The notes under the pieces are model-generated. The model saw only the letters and a list, made by a program, of their open reading frames with translations, had not been told where the DNA came from and ran no database searches. A program made the position numbers and the translations under genes. DNA of 37,674 nucleotides from Saccoglossus kowalevskii. Lineage: Eukaryota > Hemichordata > Enteropneusta > Harrimaniidae. Below are positions 32,089 to 37,674 of this stretch, piece by piece (positions within the stretch are counted from its first letter, which is position 1; every line of letters starts with the position of its first letter). The stretch spans positions 1-37,674 of the forward strand of contig NW_003108096.1 in assembly GCF_000003605.2 (NCBI RefSeq), written 5' to 3'.

Positions 32089-32499
32089 TCTATTGGGTCT
32101 TCATAGGCTTACATGAAAATATAATTGAAAATCGTAATTTGATACATATCTTATTTTTCAAATAAAATAATAACAGTAACTACAAAGTAATTACAGAGAG
32201 CTGGAAAACACAGCCATGTCTTGTCGTTCCAAAAATGAATATGTCTTGTATGGCAAATTTGTAAGTCAGCACTAGCACAATTTTCACATACAAGAAAAAA
32301 GTCAACAAAAGACAACAGTGAAATCCAATGTCGAGCGCTGACCCCTGGCACTAACACATTATTTAAACAAAAATTCTTTTTTTGTTTTTTTTCAACAGAT
32401 GTAATGTCATATGCAGCGTATGTACATAATGTCAGCAGCACATACATCGTATTGGTAGTCGCAATGCAGTATGTCATCAAAATAATGAAATATGAATAA
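19911..32499 (+). CDS. Gene B: mini-exon surface protein (spliced, 11 coding exons)
   Basis: Proposed exons are 19911-20007, 20989-21048, 24063-24104, 24992-25033, 25325-25366, 26162-26221, 26628-26669, 27289-27348, 27755-27796, 31546-31611 and 32399-32499. They total 654 nt, giving 217 residues plus stop. All introns are phase 1 and all internal exons are multiples of three. The product would have a signal peptide, two Ser-rich SLCD segments, six D-S-V-S modules, the GYNNSEADSAND segment and a C-terminal membrane segment. Compared with gene A it has an extra SLCD exon and three more modules, and it lacks the gene A exon 6 counterpart. Two local tandem duplications explain the expansion. NAT (SLCD exon), NVS (last exon) and possible module sites suggest glycosylation. 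The family is unknown. The order and use of the array exons in mRNA cannot be judged from DNA; many isoforms are possible. Confidence 0.7.
20989..21048 (+). CDS. Gene B exon 2: SLCD mini-exon 1
   Basis: A 60-nt phase 1-1 exon after TTCATTTTTTGTAG, with donor ACTG|GTAAGAAT. It encodes a segment beginning GASLCDSSYPSSSS and ending WFINAT, with an NAT sequon completed across the motif. It aligns with 4255-4332 and 24063-24104. Confidence 0.75.
21271..21297 (+). pseudogene. Truncated copy of exon 1
   Basis: ACGGAATG...AGTTCAG|GTACAG repeats the last 27 bases of gene B exon 1 (from 19981) together with intron 1 up to about 21585. It has no start codon, no signal sequence and no acceptor. The join to preceding sequence (CTGTCTCGACCAAAT) marks the breakpoint of a 1.3-kb tandem duplication. 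It is not expected to be an exon on its own. Confidence 0.75.
21590..23995. mobile_element. 2.4-kb insertion of unknown type
   Basis: The second copy of the 1.3-kb duplication is interrupted here. Sequence matching intron 1 stops near 21585, and sequence matching the upstream side of the SLCD exon resumes near 24010. The insert contains the ORF at 22270-22623 in a locally GC-richer stretch, a short direct repeat CATAACAAATCACCGT at about 22829-22858, and no terminal repeats that I could define. It could be a degraded mobile element or a captured segment. Confidence 0.5.
22270..22623 (+). CDS. Unassigned 117-codon ORF in the insertion
   Basis: The frame starts at ATG after CACGCG (upstream stop at 22237) and ends TGA at 22621-22623. 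It encodes a balanced protein with CTPSCMFFYQAGDAGQRGVA, then VVSTVHPAVVNADITVYTFH, a hydrophobic stretch IFFFAPWLNLIGTV and an ending PEDLRDIVPCNIQ. Its GC content and codon use are unlike the AT-rich surroundings, which suggests a real or recently real coding sequence. No motif is recognised. It could be part of a transposon or viral-type gene, or a separate small gene nested in gene B intron 2. Confidence 0.4.
   Translation: MSTNQKYTQDILSGSKQNLFANFLFENIYDGLKPCTPSCMFFYQAGDAGQRGVAQVVSTVHPAVVNADITVYTFHMKHGIQLNHIFFFAPWLNLIGTVTRTINVPEDLRDIVPCNIQ
24063..24104 (+). CDS. Gene B exon 3: SLCD mini-exon 2
   Basis: A 42-nt phase 1-1 exon encoding GGSLCDSSWSIDSA, with the same acceptor context and donor (GCTG|GTAAGAAT) as the other two. 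It arose with the 1.3-kb tandem duplication; about 110 bases of near-identical intron follow both copies (21150-21269 and 24170-24295). Confidence 0.72.
24992..25033 (+). CDS. Gene B exon 4: D-S-V-S module
   Basis: A 42-nt phase 1-1 exon encoding DDDSFSARINDSLN, the most divergent module. The donor is AATG|GTAATA. If the donor is not used, the frame stays open to 25134 and encodes NGNNNFKCVNVVKK, then a hydrophobic run LLVLTLLGIVINISVILF, then stop: a possible alternative membrane-anchored terminus. Confidence 0.68.
25325..25366 (+). CDS. Gene B exon 5: D-S-V-S module
   Basis: A 42-nt phase 1-1 exon encoding DDDSVSAHITDPPN after TTTTATTTCAG, with donor AATG|GTAATA. Read-through past the donor meets a TAG at VVN*, unlike exon 4. 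Confidence 0.72.
26162..26221 (+). CDS. Gene B exon 6: extended D-S-V-S module
   Basis: A 60-nt phase 1-1 exon whose first residues are VLISTS, followed by DYDSVSARATDPPN. Two further AG dinucleotides follow the first acceptor at +10 and +18. Use of the +18 site would give exactly the standard 42-nt module in frame, so the six-residue extension may be optional. Confidence 0.7.
26628..26669 (+). CDS. Gene B exon 7: D-S-V-S module
   Basis: A 42-nt phase 1-1 exon encoding DDDSVSAHVTDPPN, with the usual TTTTATTTCAG acceptor and AATG|GTAATA donor. A foldback hairpin begins 22 bases downstream of it. Confidence 0.72.
26691..26776. repeat. Foldback hairpin, 38-bp arms
   Basis: The arms, 26691-26728 and 26739-26776, are reverse complements with a single mismatch, separated by a 10-base loop (CTATTAAACA). 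The insertion of about 150 bases is flanked by TTTGAAATGTGTA at about 26680 and again at about 26826, and is absent from the sister unit after 27796. It is probably a small foldback element; in transcribed intron RNA it would form a long stem. Confidence 0.85.
27289..27348 (+). CDS. Gene B exon 8: extended D-S-V-S module
   Basis: A 60-nt phase 1-1 exon, the duplicate of exon 6, encoding VLISTS and then DYDSVSAHATNPPN. It has the same tandem acceptor AGs at 0, +10 and +18. Two residues differ from exon 6. Confidence 0.7.
27755..27796 (+). CDS. Gene B exon 9: D-S-V-S module
   Basis: A 42-nt phase 1-1 exon, the duplicate of exon 7, encoding DDDSVSAHVTDPAN. It is followed by a long intron (3.7 kb) filled with repeats. 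Confidence 0.72.
28440..28738 (+). repeat. Intronic duplicate (second copy at 30798-31050)
   Basis: GATGTATATTTTGTGCCCTG and the next 250 bases recur from about 30801 with about 80-85% similarity by eye, and both copies end near AGTGTGTTTGTACTTG. The two copies flank the satellite-like arrays in gene B intron 9. The ORF at 28070-28309 just upstream is frame-broken in its related copy at 25620-25790 and is not considered coding. Confidence 0.6.
28740..29560. repeat. About 150-bp tandem repeat, about 5 diverged copies
   Basis: A GTCACATGGTTTGGCCGCCA-like motif followed by TCTTGGATTT recurs at 29008, 29163, 29311 and 29468 (spacing 148-157). Each is preceded by related sequence such as CAGAACCACCAAGCAGAATG. 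Copies are strongly diverged, so this is an old array or repeat-rich mobile element. A (TTTC)n run lies at the left edge. Confidence 0.7.
29652..30311. repeat. 129-bp tandem repeat, 5 copies plus a diverged end
   Basis: CTCATTAATATGCATA starts at 29652, 29781, 29910, 30039 and 30168, and a diverged form at 30297: an exact 129-base period. Each unit holds the perfect palindrome ACCATATATGGT (or a one-base variant) close to ATTAATATGCAT. The last copy is clearly more diverged. It lies in gene B intron 9. Confidence 0.95.
31546..31611 (+). CDS. Gene B exon 10: GYNNSEADSAND exon
   Basis: A 66-nt phase 1-1 exon beginning GYNNSEADSANDV and ending DSIDMNN. The acceptor is strong (GTTTTTTTAG) but the donor, AATG|GTCTGA, is weak. 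If it is not spliced, the frame runs on to 31751 and encodes a hydrophobic segment, LLLHSYIITYIFLFVCF, then a basic tail, RKSGNIIFKSKNTKKRH, and a stop: a textbook type I membrane terminus. This exon may therefore be internal or terminal. Confidence 0.68.
32036..32090. repeat. (TTTA)n microsatellite
   Basis: About 13 TTTA units in the last intron of gene B; absent at the matching site in gene A (around 10610). Confidence 0.95.
32399..32499 (+). CDS. Gene B exon 11: transmembrane terminus
   Basis: It starts in phase 1 after TTTTTTTTCAACAG with DVMSYAAYVHN. An NVS sequon is followed by TYIVLVVAMQYVIKIM, KYE and TAA. Length and stop are identical to gene A exon 8. Confidence 0.72.
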
Positions 32500-32507
32500 T
32501 TATATGA

Positions 32508-32868
32508 GGTTATTACGTAGATACGTCAAAGTATGTACAAAGACAGTACAGCTGGAGTATCGGCGTTTTTTTTTGTGAGTGCATACTTTGAGGTATCCTC
32601 GTAATATTTGTTTTATTATTATACATCTTTCCCTTCCAAGAATACACCAATGGAATGCCGAAATCTAAAATGTTTAGATCAGAATAACGAACTGTGGAAT
32701 CCGGTCATATTTGTTTTCATTAATAGAGGTGGCTTACGCGCGTAATCATTCCATATTTGGAATTTGCATTTTCCAATATGATAGGATGAAAAATACCTCG
32801 TAGAATACCGAAAAAATTACGGCACGCTGTAACTTATGGCCTTACGGTGACAGATGTATAATAATATT
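32508..32868. mobile_element. Inverted-repeat element, family 2 (copy 2)
   Basis: The first 100 bases form an inverted repeat, GGTTATTACGTAGATAC against a right arm ending near 32606. The shared body continues through GGAATGCCGAAATCTAAA to GGTGACAGATGTATAATAAT. It starts nine bases after the gene B stop codon. The gene A 3'UTR lacks it, so it is an insertion in the gene B 3'UTR. Confidence 0.7.
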
Positions 32869-33151
32869 ATTGATGAATATTTGTGTATTTGCTTCTGACA
32901 GAACTAATTCATCGTCAGAAATAGCGTACATTTATGACTTTGATTATATATAGTTTGCTTTTGAATTGTAATTTCTCAAGTAATTTCTTCTTGGTAAAGC
33001 TCGGTTTCTGGAAATGAATATCAATGAGCACAATGTTTTACTATGTATGAATGTATTTGGTAGCACTATATATAGTGTCTGTTATTTTAAACTTTGTACT
33101 GTAGCTAAAACATGGAGCACTAAGAATTGTATGTGACCAATAATAAAGACG

Positions 33152-33157
33152 TATATG
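33152..33157 (+). terminator. AATAAA polyadenylation signal of gene B
   Basis: AATAAA in GTGACCAATAATAAAG, in the same context as gene A (11552), followed by TATATGTTGCATACTAAATG. Confidence 0.65.
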
Positions 33158-33175
33158 TTGCATACTAAATGTAAT

Positions 33176-34265
33176 CAATGGTATTCTCTAATGTATATTG
33201 TCAACAATTCTGCAACAATTTACAACATAATATAATATAATATAATATAACATCACCACCAAACGAGGGTAAAACACATAGAACATATTCATTTGAAGTC
33301 TTCATTTGTTCGTGTAATTAAGGTAAATTAAGCCAAATGTATAAGTTTATGGGGACGGGTACTTTCCTTTCAAAACTATTGCCACTCTTGAAATTCACTA
33401 AATTAAATATATTTAATATTTGTTTGGATGTTTTAACAATACTAGAATTCATATCAATTATGAATTTGTTCATCCTACTTTGCAAATTTCAGGATTCAAT
33501 TGCACAATTGCAATCAGTGTGAAAATCAGTGCATGTTGTAACCATTATCTAGATCATTCAGATTTCTTGTTCGTTGAAAAATGTTCAGTATCATAATTGC
33601 ATTAACCCATAGCATTTAGGCTCCAAACTCCTTATTAGGTTCTTACTGGACAATTGAACAAGTTACTTTTCTATCGAATCTGTTGTCAGATTTCAATCAT
33701 AATACATCATGCAAGATGCAAGATAACTACAAAACGAGTGATATGTCTTTGATTTCGTTTCAGTATTTTATTTGAGTTATGGCGGCGGCATCTCAATCAT
33801 TGTCTCAGATTATGATTTATTTATTTATTTTATGACAACATTCTGTGGAGATGGCAAAGATAAGGGCTTTTGGGTGATATGATTCTAATAAACTGACAAG
33901 AATTGTGATTGTTGCCACACGATTTTACAAAATGAGAATCTGATGACAAACACAGTGGTTTGATATTATCACTATCCTCGGCAATGTTTCAAAATGCTAT
34001 CAATGCAGGACCGTAATGCTGTAATAGTTCATTGAAACATGTTAACTAAACCATCTGTCTTGTCAGCTTTCGTAATAAGCATTACTCTGGTATCGCTGCT
34101 AGGTACAAACACTTAGTTAGATCTCTCATGTAAAACAGGCATCTGGTCTTGTAGGCGCATTTTTTCGAATCAGCTATTATTTAGAATTAAAATATTATTA
34201 TCAATTTATTATGCATATAAATCATTCATATCCAAAATGAAATGAAATGTGGTCAAGATAAAAAA
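33176..34265 (+). other. Non-coding 3' flank of gene B
   Basis: 33310-33880 matches 12850-13430 downstream of gene A, with indels that break every frame. The remainder up to 34265 has no identified content. Confidence 0.45.
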
Positions 34266-34309
34266 AAATGTACAAACATTTTCACATTTTACAGACCAGC
34301 GAAAAGACT

Positions 34310-34800
34310 AGTTCCACATTTCTACACATGTCAACTACTGCCTGGCGATGTGAGACTAATTTGATGAGATTAATGGTACATACTGGGGAAAGGGGAAACC
34401 CAGAGAAATATGGTTCTGTCCAGTGTAATCGACCGGGTGTAATACCTGTCCTTTTATAACTGACTCTAATTGTATATTTGGTTTCAAGGGAGATGTTGTG
34501 GTAAATAATGCATTTAAATATATTACCAGGAATGTTGTATATTGCATTTCATGTAATAAATGCCGGAAACTCTATATTGGTTCTACAGTTCTTCGATTGG
34601 GTGATCGGTTTGCTGAGTATCTACAACAAAGTAGACAGGAAATCATTTTTATCCGGTTTCACTTCATTTTAATTCTAGTTGATGTAACGTTACAGATATT
34701 TCTATTTCTGGTGTATGTGTTGTCAATGGCAACGAGAATCAGCTCAGTCGTGTCGAGGAGAAAACTATATTCCGCCTTGGAACTAAAAAAAAACCTGTTT
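34310..34800 (+). pseudogene. Penelope-like element fragment (GIY-YIG endonuclease end)
   Basis: A sequence with CETNLMRLMVHT, then GSVQCNRPG and, after a frame change near 34445, CPFITDSNCIFGF, is followed in frame from 34498 by NVVYCISCNKCRKLYIGST and LRLGDRFAEYLQQSRQ. The VVY/YIG pair, the Cys pairs and the L-x-x-R-F motif are typical of the GIY-YIG domain at the C-terminus of Penelope-like retroelements. Farther on, NENQLSRVEEKTIFRLGT is in a different frame, close to the usual family end. Frameshifts and stops show a dead, 5'-truncated copy. It inserted in the 3' flank of gene B and is absent from block A. Confidence 0.75.
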
Positions 34801-34929
34801 AACTCATTCCTTGAGCTTACTAACTAATGCGCGTAACAGGTTATATTGTGTAATTATTTAGTGATTCTATTTAATAGTTCTTGTGCGTATTATTACCTTC
34901 TTATGTTTTACCTATACGTTTAGGCATTT

Positions 34930-34985
34930 ACTGCTATGCCATCGATAAAGAACCATTGCTCGAAACGTCCAGCTATTTTTAATAT
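34930..34985 (+). other. Possible 3' terminal region of the Penelope-like copy
   Basis: GAACCATTGCTCGAAACGTC resembles the CGAAAC-containing end often found downstream of Penelope-like coding regions, some of which form hammerhead-type structures. The conserved CTGATGA core is not visible, so this is tentative. Confidence 0.3.
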
Positions 34986-35290
34986 TTACTTAGGATAACT
35001 ACAATATTAAGTGTTTATGTCAACACAACCCAGTGTATATGCCAGAATAACAGGCAAACAAGACACCATCAATACATTTTTTCACAAATCAAACAAGTCT
35101 TACTTTTGACTAATGGGTGTGGCAGATGGTAACCTACTCACGTCAACACGTAGTTGCACAAGTCTGTCTGTTTTGAGGCGATCGCTTGATGGAAATAGGT
35201 ATGGCGCCTATCACAGGCATATGTGCAAACGTTGTCATGAGTATTCGTGTAAAATATATCTACGCATAAACACTGAATATTATGGAAAGC

Positions 35291-35569
35291 CGTACGGGAC
35301 CCTGCTGCGTCAATATAAATTACATGGTAAAACATATAGCTTCAAAATTATGCTACTTCTTCAACAAAAGTCCGATTTCCGATGTCTACGTTTACTAATT
35401 GTAGTAGTAGCAATCAGCGCAAAACTTATTCACAGTCGTCGCTAATTAATTAGTAGTTGTCGCAAAGCGAGTTGTAGTAGTCGCGATTTAACGGGTAATG
35501 ATTTGTAGAAGTCACTAACCCACTACAGCGTATTTGTCGTTGATGCGGTTCCTTAATTTCTAGATGACG
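35291..35569. other. Non-coding sequence after block B
   Basis: No match to block A and no recognisable gene. Short GTAGTAGTCGC-like motifs near 35440-35490 precede the 52-bp array. Confidence 0.4.
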
Positions 35570-35865
35570 ACATTTCATTTTCCAAGTTGACGAAGCAAAC
35601 TTGAACAAGTCCCCCTAGTAGACGACGCAACTTGCACTTTTCAAGTTGTCGACGCAAAACGAGTCCCCCTAGTAGACTTTGCATTTTTCATTCCAAGTTG
35701 ACGCAGACACACTTTTTCTAGTATACGACGACGCATATAGCATCCTCAAGTTGACGCAGACGCATTTCCAAGTAGACGACGACACACATTGTATTCTTAA
35801 GTTGACGCAGACGCGTTTTCCTGGTAAACAGTATATTTTCAAATTGATACCAACGCAACATTTAA
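35570..35865. repeat. About 52-bp degenerate tandem repeat
   Basis: AAGTTGACGCAGACGC-like motifs start at 35584, 35643, 35695, 35748 and 35799, with a diverged one at 35841 (spacing 42-59). They alternate with AGTAGACGACG-like motifs. The ORF at 35679-35870 is made of this repeat and is not taken as a gene. The array is CpG-rich compared with its surroundings. Confidence 0.75.
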
Positions 35866-37674
35866 GTTAAAAACTTAGGGTGCGGATGATAATCTTCACA
35901 GAGAAAATTTTAAGAAAAACCAAGTCAGAAATAATTTTTATATAAAATAAAAACTATGTATAGTAGCAACCGTCCCAATGAAACAATCTTGATATAGAGG
36001 ACTATTGGAGGTTGATATTTGTATATGGATCTCCAACTCGTATATTTGTCATAAATCAAAGAAATTTGACTTGAGGAAATTTAAAGGTTGTTTTATCAGT
36101 GGCATGTTAATTATTATTTAGCTCACTGAGCAAATAAGAATCTGCAAAAATATTCCTGAGTAACCACGTAAGATAGGTGTTTTATAAGTTGATCATACCT
36201 CCATGATCACACGTTATGTCTTGAAACTGCCTAAAGGTTTCGCTATAACTAGTTAGACTTTATATAACATAGAGATGTTCACTAATACAGTTTTAAACTA
36301 TATAACAAGCTGCATTAAAACAGAAATTTAGCACACAAATGAGTTAGAGAATATAATTTACTATATCCCAAAAGTTACCAATAGTAAATGCCATCAATAA
36401 AAAAATATTTTTTATGAATATAGCTGCACTACAATTTGAGATCACTTACGTACATACACTGACGGATCCAGAAATTCGGTAAGGGGCGCTACTGTTGACA
36501 TGGGCTAGGTTTGTCAATTTTTTGTTTGCGGGCTGAAGAGGGTAGGGCGCCTGGAACATATGTGTGTATTTCATGTTCGCCATATAAACAGACATAAAGT
36601 GCAGGTCCTAGTAGTTTGACGTCGTACTAGCGGTCAGGGACTGCCAATGGCAGGGTAGTTAATATACATGGTTAAGAGACCATTGTGCATTTTTTCATGT
36701 GGATTCACGATAATAAAATGGCCCGCTAGATTCTCAATAATATCATTTGATAGACATTAAAACAATGAATAAATAGAATAGTCAGACCCAGGTGAGCTGA
36801 AAACTATAGCAAGTAATTATGAAACACCAGTTTTCAGCTCAGGTGTATATTAAATAGCAGAACATAGGGATTGAGCATTTAAAATATAGGGAGATGGAAG
36901 CGTGTGACCAATGCATTACTCTTTTCATATTGTTTTATATGTACATTTTTATTTATCTTGAATTTCCTTCTTTCATGCATTTTTCCCCTGTGTCTAACTT
37001 GCAAATTATTTGTTTCAAGAAATTGTTCAGCAACCACCTATGATTTAAAATTACCAAACCCTTAAGTTATAAGAAAAAGGCAACACAAATAACCAGTAGC
37101 GATAAACATTGTCCCATTTTGCGTGGTTACACGAAAACACATAAGGCAAAAAAAATTGTTTTGTTGCCCTCAGCCACCGAACGAAAAATATGAAATAATA
37201 AAATATCGGGTCGCTTTTTTTTTTTTTTTTTTTTTTTTAATAGGCCCAAAAGTGAGTAAGTAAAAACTCACCATTTTAAGTAGTAAAAGTGTTTCCTCTA
37301 AAAATTAACGATCCCGGACGTTATGTTTAGTAATTGACAAAAACACTGTCTCTATCTACTACTTCTAAGAACTGATTTATTCAACCCCAAATAAGTAAAC
37401 AAGGTCACATAATTTGCATAATGAGGACTTCCTGTGTGTACAGGGTCAATTGCCATATGTTCATAATTAACATGCTTTGTTGATTACATATCATGACACC
37501 GGGCCGTTGTTTGATCCCCAGGGTTCCCAGGGGGATAAGTGGCGACTTTGAACCTCGGGTTGATCTGTATTTCTCTGACATGTTCCGAATACTATGAAGT
37601 CTGAAGAGCAAACACGTCTTTATCATTTCAGGCCATTTTGACATTTGCGATTCGAAGGATAGTTGGTGCACAAT
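35866..37674. other. Non-coding right edge with repeat fragments
   Basis: No gene was identified. GACGGATCCAGAAATTCGGT at about 36463 followed by AAGGGGCGC looks like the end of a dispersed repeat. A 12-base inverted repeat, GAGCTGAAAACT/AGTTTTCAGCTC, spans 36794-36840. A run of 24 T lies at 37215-37238. The ORF at 37405-37671 (- strand) has no recognisable features. Confidence 0.45.

Larger units (their letters stand above)
32500..33175 (+). other. 3'UTR of gene B
   Basis: After the inserted element, sequence from about 32870 (TGATGAATATTTG) onwards matches the gene A 3'UTR through to the shared polyadenylation signal. The predicted 3'UTR is about 440 bases longer than that of gene A. Confidence 0.5.
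18180..35290 (+). repeat. Duplicated block B (gene B with flanks)
   Basis: The second copy of the 1497-14470 block, in the same orientation. It is expanded by a 1.3-kb partial tandem duplication around exons 1-2, a 1127-bp tandem duplication of module pairs, and several insertions. Details are given in the separate entries. Confidence 0.85.

Noticed and set aside
35113-35445. 110-codon + frame after the Penelope-like fragment
   Set aside because: It covers sequence conserved with 14290-14460, where the frame is broken; no recognisable domain.
1-37674. CRISPR arrays, bacterial operons, tRNA or rRNA genes
   Set aside because: The repeat arrays have no unique spacers of constant length, and no complete tRNA cloverleaf or rRNA sequence was recognised by eye.

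Overview
This is an AT-rich, intron-rich animal nuclear sequence. I see no bacterial or phage gene organisation. The reasons are long non-coding stretches, good GT-AG exon boundaries, AATAAA signals, TTTA microsatellites, satellite arrays, TTAA-flanked inverted-repeat elements (MITE-like), a Penelope-like retroelement fragment and a LINE reverse-transcriptase fragment. The species cannot be fixed; a marine invertebrate is my guess. Long open frames are rare, and most in the window are chance frames in introns or repeats.

The main content is a pair of tandem paralogous genes on the + strand. I reconstructed them from splice sites and from comparing the two copies. Gene A has coding exons between 3110 and 11335 (8 coding exons, about 174 residues). 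Gene B has coding exons between 19911 and 32499 (11 coding exons, about 217 residues). Both share one plan: a signal-peptide exon, a Ser-rich 'SLCD' mini-exon, a tandem array of 42- or 60-nt mini-exons encoding variants of D-x-D-S-V-S-x-x-x-T-D-P-P-N, an acidic Asn/Ser-rich exon starting GYNNSEADSAND, and a last exon encoding a short transmembrane segment ending KYE. Every intron is phase 1 and every internal exon is a multiple of three, so any internal exon can be skipped or duplicated without a frameshift. The predicted product is a small single-pass surface protein with an acidic, potentially glycosylated ectodomain. I do not recognise the family. The architecture resembles the micro-exon genes of schistosomes, but I see no sequence relationship.

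Layout: 1-309, 38-bp satellite. 310-1490, nothing identified. About 1497-14470, duplicated block A: gene A, its 5' flank, shared polyA signal at 11552 and downstream flank. 14470-18180, spacer with a LINE fragment on the - strand. About 18180-35290, duplicated block B: gene B, enlarged by tandem duplication of exon modules, a 2.4-kb insertion carrying an unassigned 117-codon ORF, a foldback hairpin, a 150-bp repeat array and a 129-bp repeat array, a MITE-like element in the 3'UTR, and a Penelope-like fragment. 35290-37674, a 52-bp repeat array and otherwise non-coding sequence.

All gene models are inferred by eye from sequence, splice consensus, phase and paralogue comparison. No transcript or database evidence was available.
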